A stretch of 16,633 nucleotides of DNA from Mucilaginibacter sp. GTDB taxonomy: Bacteria > Bacteroidota > Bacteroidia > Sphingobacteriales > Sphingobacteriaceae. Position 1 is the stretch's first letter. Each line of letters begins with the position of its first letter. The notes under the pieces are model-generated. The model worked only from the letters and a program-made list of their open reading frames with translations. It was not told the DNA's origin and ran no database searches. The stretch covers positions 1 to 16,633 of the forward strand of contig JAQBNY010000155.1 of the NCBI GenBank assembly GCA_028288315.1. The letters run 5' to 3'. The position numbers and the translations under genes were made by a program. Shown piece after piece: positions 14,081-16,633 of the stretch.

Positions 14081-14111
14081 AACAGAGCCGGGCATAAAGC
14101 CCGGCTCTGTT
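14081..14111. terminator. Strong GC-rich hairpin after the DUF892-like gene
   Basis: AACAGAGCCGGGC (14081-14093) and GCCCGGCTCTGTT (14099-14111) form a perfect 13-bp stem around ATAAA. It starts 25 bases after the stop. The plus-strand tail is TTAGCTATTTAAT, a poor T-run. The minus-strand side reads TTTTTTAC, which would be the better terminator, yet no minus-strand gene ends nearby. Confidence 0.75.
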
Positions 14112-14255
14112 AGCTATTTAATACCCCTACTAAAATAACTTAAACAAAGAAAAAAAATAAAATCAACGCACACAAGCCTTTAACCTTAAAGCAGTGTAAC
14201 AATTCGTTTACTAAAAATCGTCTATATACACGGTAAATAAACAGGCCTATATTTT

Positions 14256-14263
14256 TAACTTTG
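14256..14263 (+). promoter_or_regulatory. Possible -7 element of the M1 peptidase gene
   Basis: TAACTTTG exactly matches TAnnTTTG and lies 37 bases upstream of the ATG at 14301. No TTG or TTTG is found about 20 bases upstream, so the promoter is incomplete by the consensus. The rest of the 244-base gap (14057-14300) holds the hairpin above and AT-rich sequence with no gene. Confidence 0.4.
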
Positions 14264-14300
14264 CTTCAGTTAAAAGTTCAATAATTGCTTATATACACAC

Positions 14301-16190
14301 ATGAATACATTAAAATATATACTACTAACCGCTTTTTGCAGCGGTATAATTTTTCAGTTGCAGGCGCAAAGCTTGTACATGCCGCGGGATATTAAGCAGG
14401 CATATGCAAAAGGCACACGTTCGCCTGATGGCAAACCCGGCAGTAAGTACTGGCAAAATTTTGGCCGTTATAATATCTCTGTAACCGCTACCCCTCCGGA
14501 CCGTACTGTAAAAGGCACCGAACAAATCACTTATATAAACAACAGCCCGGATACTTTAAAAAGGCTTAATATGAAGCTTATCCTAAATATTCATCGCCCG
14601 GGCGCGGCAAGGGACAGGGCTGCAGGTGCCGATTACCTTACCCAAGGTATACAGATAGACACCTTCTTGATAAGTGGGCAAAAAAAGATATGGAACAATA
14701 CCACTATGGCATCAACCAACCAGGCGGTAAGCTTACCTAATGCTTTAATGCCGCATGATTCTGTAAAAATTAATATTGCCTGGCACTTTGATGTAAGCAA
14801 GCAAAGCGAACGCGAGGGTATGATAGATTCAACAACCTATTACCTCGCCTATTTTTACCCACGAGTATCTGTTTATGACGATTACAATGGTTGGGACCGC
14901 ATAGAATTTGTAGACTCGAAAGAGTTTTATAATGATTTTAATGATTACACTCTAAATGTGACCGTTCCTAAAAACTATATTGTTTGGGCAACAGGCACCC
15001 TGCAAAATCCTACGCAGGTTTTACAAAAGGAGTATGCCGATAAGCTGCACAAATCAATGAGTAATGACAGCACCATGCATATTGCTACACTAGAGGATTT
15101 AACAGGTAAAAAAATCACAACTCAAAATGCAATGAACACCTGGACATGGAAAGCAACTAACATTAGCGATATGGCTGTTGGTATAAGCGACCACTACTTG
15201 TGGGATGCGGCAAGTGTTGTGGTTGATAAAACAATCGGCAGACGATCAAGCGTGCAGGCGGCCTATTCTGAAAAAGGAACAGACTTTAAAAAATCAGTAC
15301 AAAATGGGCGCAATGCTTTAGGTTGGTTCAGTAACAACTGGCCGGGTGTGCCTTATCCTTTCCCAAAGATGACGGCTTTCCAGGGCTTTGCCGATATGGA
15401 ATACCCAATGATGGTAAACGATAGCCAGGTAGGCGATGCGAGTTTTGCACAACTGGTACAGGACCACGAGATAGCACACACCTGGTTCCCATTTTATATG
15501 GGCATTAATGAAAGCAAATACGCTTTTATGGACGAAGGCTGGGCAACTACATTTGAATATCTTATAGGCATTGACGAAAAAGGCCCGCAGCAGGCCGCTG
15601 CTTTTTACAAACAATTTCGTATAAACAGTTGGATAAATAATAAGTCGACAGCCGAAGATCTGCCGATAATTACCCCATCAAACGAGCAAACCGGCGGCTA
15701 TGGCAACAACGCTTACGGCAAACCATCATTAAGCTACCTTGGCTTAAAAGATATGCTGGGCGATGAATTATTTAAAAAAGCATTGCATGGCTATATGGAT
15801 AGATGGCACGGCAAGCACCCTATTCCATGGGATTACTTTAATTCAATGAGTAACGTAAGCGGCAGAAATTTGGATTGGTATTTTAAAAATTGGTTCTTCA
15901 CCAATGGTTATAATGATATAGCAATATCAAACGCGGTAAAAGGTAAAGATGGCTATACTTTAACGATTAACAACATTGGTGGTTATGCTATTCCGTTTGA
16001 TGTTGTATTAACCTTTACTGATGGCAGCACCAAAACCATCCACCAAACCCCTGCCATTTGGGAAGCTAACCAGAAAAAAACATCTGTAACCTTTAAAGCT
16101 GTAGTAGGTAAGAGCCTTAAGTCTGTCACTTTAGACAACGGTATTTTTGTTGATGCTAATAAGGCTGATAATACCTGGACAGCTAAATGA
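14301..16190 (+). CDS. Secreted M1-family zinc metallopeptidase (aminopeptidase N-like)
   Basis: A 629-residue peptidase with a signal peptide at 1-23 (MNTLKYILLT, hydrophobic core, then QAQ). No lipobox cysteine is present, so it is exported to the periplasm or beyond. The N-terminal beta domain (about 50-300) includes YYLAYFYPRVSVYDDYNGWD (180-199). The catalytic domain has the zinc site H389-E390-x-x-H393 (DHEIAHTWFP) and third ligand E412 in DEGWATTFEY, the exact HExxH-18-E spacing. The substrate N-terminus-binding loop, GAMEN in classical members, reads FADMEYP here (363-369), keeping the Glu (E367). The end (about 545-629) is a small beta domain without a sorting motif that I recognise. 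It is a single gene ending at a strong terminator. It likely trims peptides during nutrient uptake; substrate preference is unknown. Confidence 0.94.
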   Translation: MNTLKYILLTAFCSGIIFQLQAQSLYMPRDIKQAYAKGTRSPDGKPGSKYWQNFGRYNISVTATPPDRTVKGTEQITYINNSPDTLKRLNMKLILNIHRPGAARDRAAGADYLTQGIQIDTFLISGQKKIWNNTTMASTNQAVSLPNALMPHDSVKINIAWHFDVSKQSEREGMIDSTTYYLAYFYPRVSVYDDYNGWDRIEFVDSKEFYNDFNDYTLNVTVPKNYIVWATGTLQNPTQVLQKEYADKLHKSMSNDSTMHIATLEDLTGKKITTQNAMNTWTWKATNISDMAVGISDHYLWDAASVVVDKTIGRRSSVQAAYSEKGTDFKKSVQNGRNALGWFSNNWPGVPYPFPKMTAFQGFADMEYPMMVNDSQVGDASFAQLVQDHEIAHTWFPFYMGINESKYAFMDEGWATTFEYLIGIDEKGPQQAAAFYKQFRINSWINNKSTAEDLPIITPSNEQTGGYGNNAYGKPSLSYLGLKDMLGDELFKKALHGYMDRWHGKHPIPWDYFNSMSNVSGRNLDWYFKNWFFTNGYNDIAISNAVKGKDGYTLTINNIGGYAIPFDVVLTFTDGSTKTIHQTPAIWEANQKKTSVTFKAVVGKSLKSVTLDNGIFVDANKADNTWTAK

Positions 16191-16194
16191 GTAT

Positions 16195-16225
16195 AACTAC
16201 CATGTCATTTGTTAGTGACATAGTT
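16195..16225. other. Small hairpin just after the peptidase stop
   Basis: AACT (16195-16198) and AGTT (16222-16225) flank ATGTCA (16202-16207) and TGACAT (16216-16221), giving a bulged 10-bp stem. It has no T-run and precedes the real terminator. It may protect the mRNA 3' end or be chance. Confidence 0.35.
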
Positions 16226-16270
16226 TATTAACTCCCTCCAAGAAAAAGGAAAAAGAAAAGCCCAAACCAA

Positions 16271-16303
16271 AAATCCACCGCCTAATTAGCCGGTGGATTT
16301 TTT
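16271..16303. terminator. Bidirectional terminator between M1 peptidase and YtxH gene
   Basis: AAATCCACCG (16271-16280) and CGGTGGATTT (16291-16300) pair perfectly around a 10-base loop, followed by TTT on the plus strand. On the minus strand the stem ends in TTTTTGG. It lies 80 bases after the peptidase stop and 17-20 bases after the convergent YtxH gene's stop. Confidence 0.88.
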
Positions 16304-16319
16304 ATATTAGGTAAATACC

Positions 16320-16633
16320 TTACACGTTCTGGACAGAATTATTCCAGTCGCCGGCGGTACTTTTTACTTTTGATTTTGCAGCATCAGCAGCAGCTTCAGC
16401 ATCGCTGACGGCGCCGCCAAATTTTGATTTTACAGAATCAACAACATTGCTGCCATATTCTTTCGCACTGCTGGCAGTTGTTTGTGCTTTGTCTTTAGCT
16501 GTTGCTATTAAATCGTTTACATAGTCAGCTATCTCGCCTCTTAAGTCTTCGCCTTTTTCAGGAGCCAACAATAAACCCAAAGCGGCGCCTGCCGCAGCAC
16601 CCACTAAAAGTGCTGCTATAATTTTTGCTTGAT
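16320..16633 (-). CDS. YtxH-domain membrane protein, N-terminus cut by window edge
   Basis: The frame stays open to the right edge, so only the first few residues are missing. The visible protein begins QAKIIAALLVGAAAGAALG, continues LLLAPEKGEDLRGEI, and runs on as an Ala/Lys/Asp/Ser-rich amphipathic helix to a stop after NSVQNV. A Gly/Ala-zipper membrane helix followed by APxxGxxxR and a long charged helix is the YtxH (gas vesicle protein-like) pattern. YtxH in Bacillus is a general-stress protein; in Bacteroidota these short proteins are common and uncharacterised. A GTG 29 bases inside the edge would give 94 residues but would remove half the conserved membrane helix, so I treat the gene as partial. 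It converges on the M1 peptidase gene. Confidence 0.85.
   Translation of the reverse strand, partial: QAKIIAALLVGAAAGAALGLLLAPEKGEDLRGEIADYVNDLIATAKDKAQTTASSAKEYGSNVVDSVKSKFGGAVSDAEAAADAAKSKVKSTAGDWNNSVQNV

Overview
The window reads as chromosomal DNA of a Bacteroidota bacterium, most likely the Sphingobacteriaceae (Mucilaginibacter/Pedobacter-like). The reasons are moderate-to-low GC, A-rich start contexts with no clear Shine-Dalgarno sequences, a Bacteroidota-type promoter (TTG, 20-base spacer, TAnnTTTG) in front of the ArsR gene, and gene families typical of the group (YtxH protein, DUF2027-Smr protein, secreted M1 peptidase, DUF892 proteins). No tRNA, rRNA, CRISPR array, transposase or phage gene was seen, so it looks like ordinary chromosome rather than an island.

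Layout. (a) 1-2091, minus strand: a membrane-anchored Ser/Thr kinase and a downstream partner cut by the left edge. (b) 2280-3311, minus strand: a luciferase-like flavin monooxygenase with its own terminator, then a 369-base gap holding a hairpin-rich candidate dispersed repeat. (c) 3681-4553, plus strand: a YitT-family membrane protein whose stop codon lies one base from the stop of the next operon. (d) 4555-7329, minus strand: a tight signalling operon of membrane histidine kinase, single-domain response regulator, and response regulator fused to a class III adenylate cyclase. (e) 7469-8287, plus strand: an ArsR regulator and AHSA1/SRPBCC protein behind a promoter flanked by two matching palindromes. 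(f) 8389-8838, minus strand: an exported Pro/Thr/Ser repeat protein. (g) 9123-11863, plus strand: a DUF892 ferritin-like protein and an HPII-type large catalase, facing an ankyrin-repeat gene across a shared terminator. (h) 12467-13411, minus strand: a DUF2027-Smr protein. (i) 13553-14056, plus strand: a protein that aligns by eye with the DUF892 protein but has lost several of its metal-ligand candidates. (j) 14301-16190, plus strand: a secreted M1 metallopeptidase. (k) 16320-16633, minus strand: a YtxH protein cut by the right edge.

How the genes may work together. Two signalling modules stand out: the kinase pair, and the two-component operon that should turn a phosphorelay signal into cAMP. 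The DUF892-catalase pair forms a peroxide and iron defence unit, with an ankyrin protein opposite it and a divergent DUF892-like protein nearby. ArsR-AHSA1 looks like a self-regulated two-gene operon. Intrinsic terminators are strong and often shared by convergent genes. The least ordinary items are the response regulator-cyclase fusion, the ligand-poor DUF892-like protein, the inverted repeat abutting the DUF892 start codon, and the paired operators of the ArsR operon.
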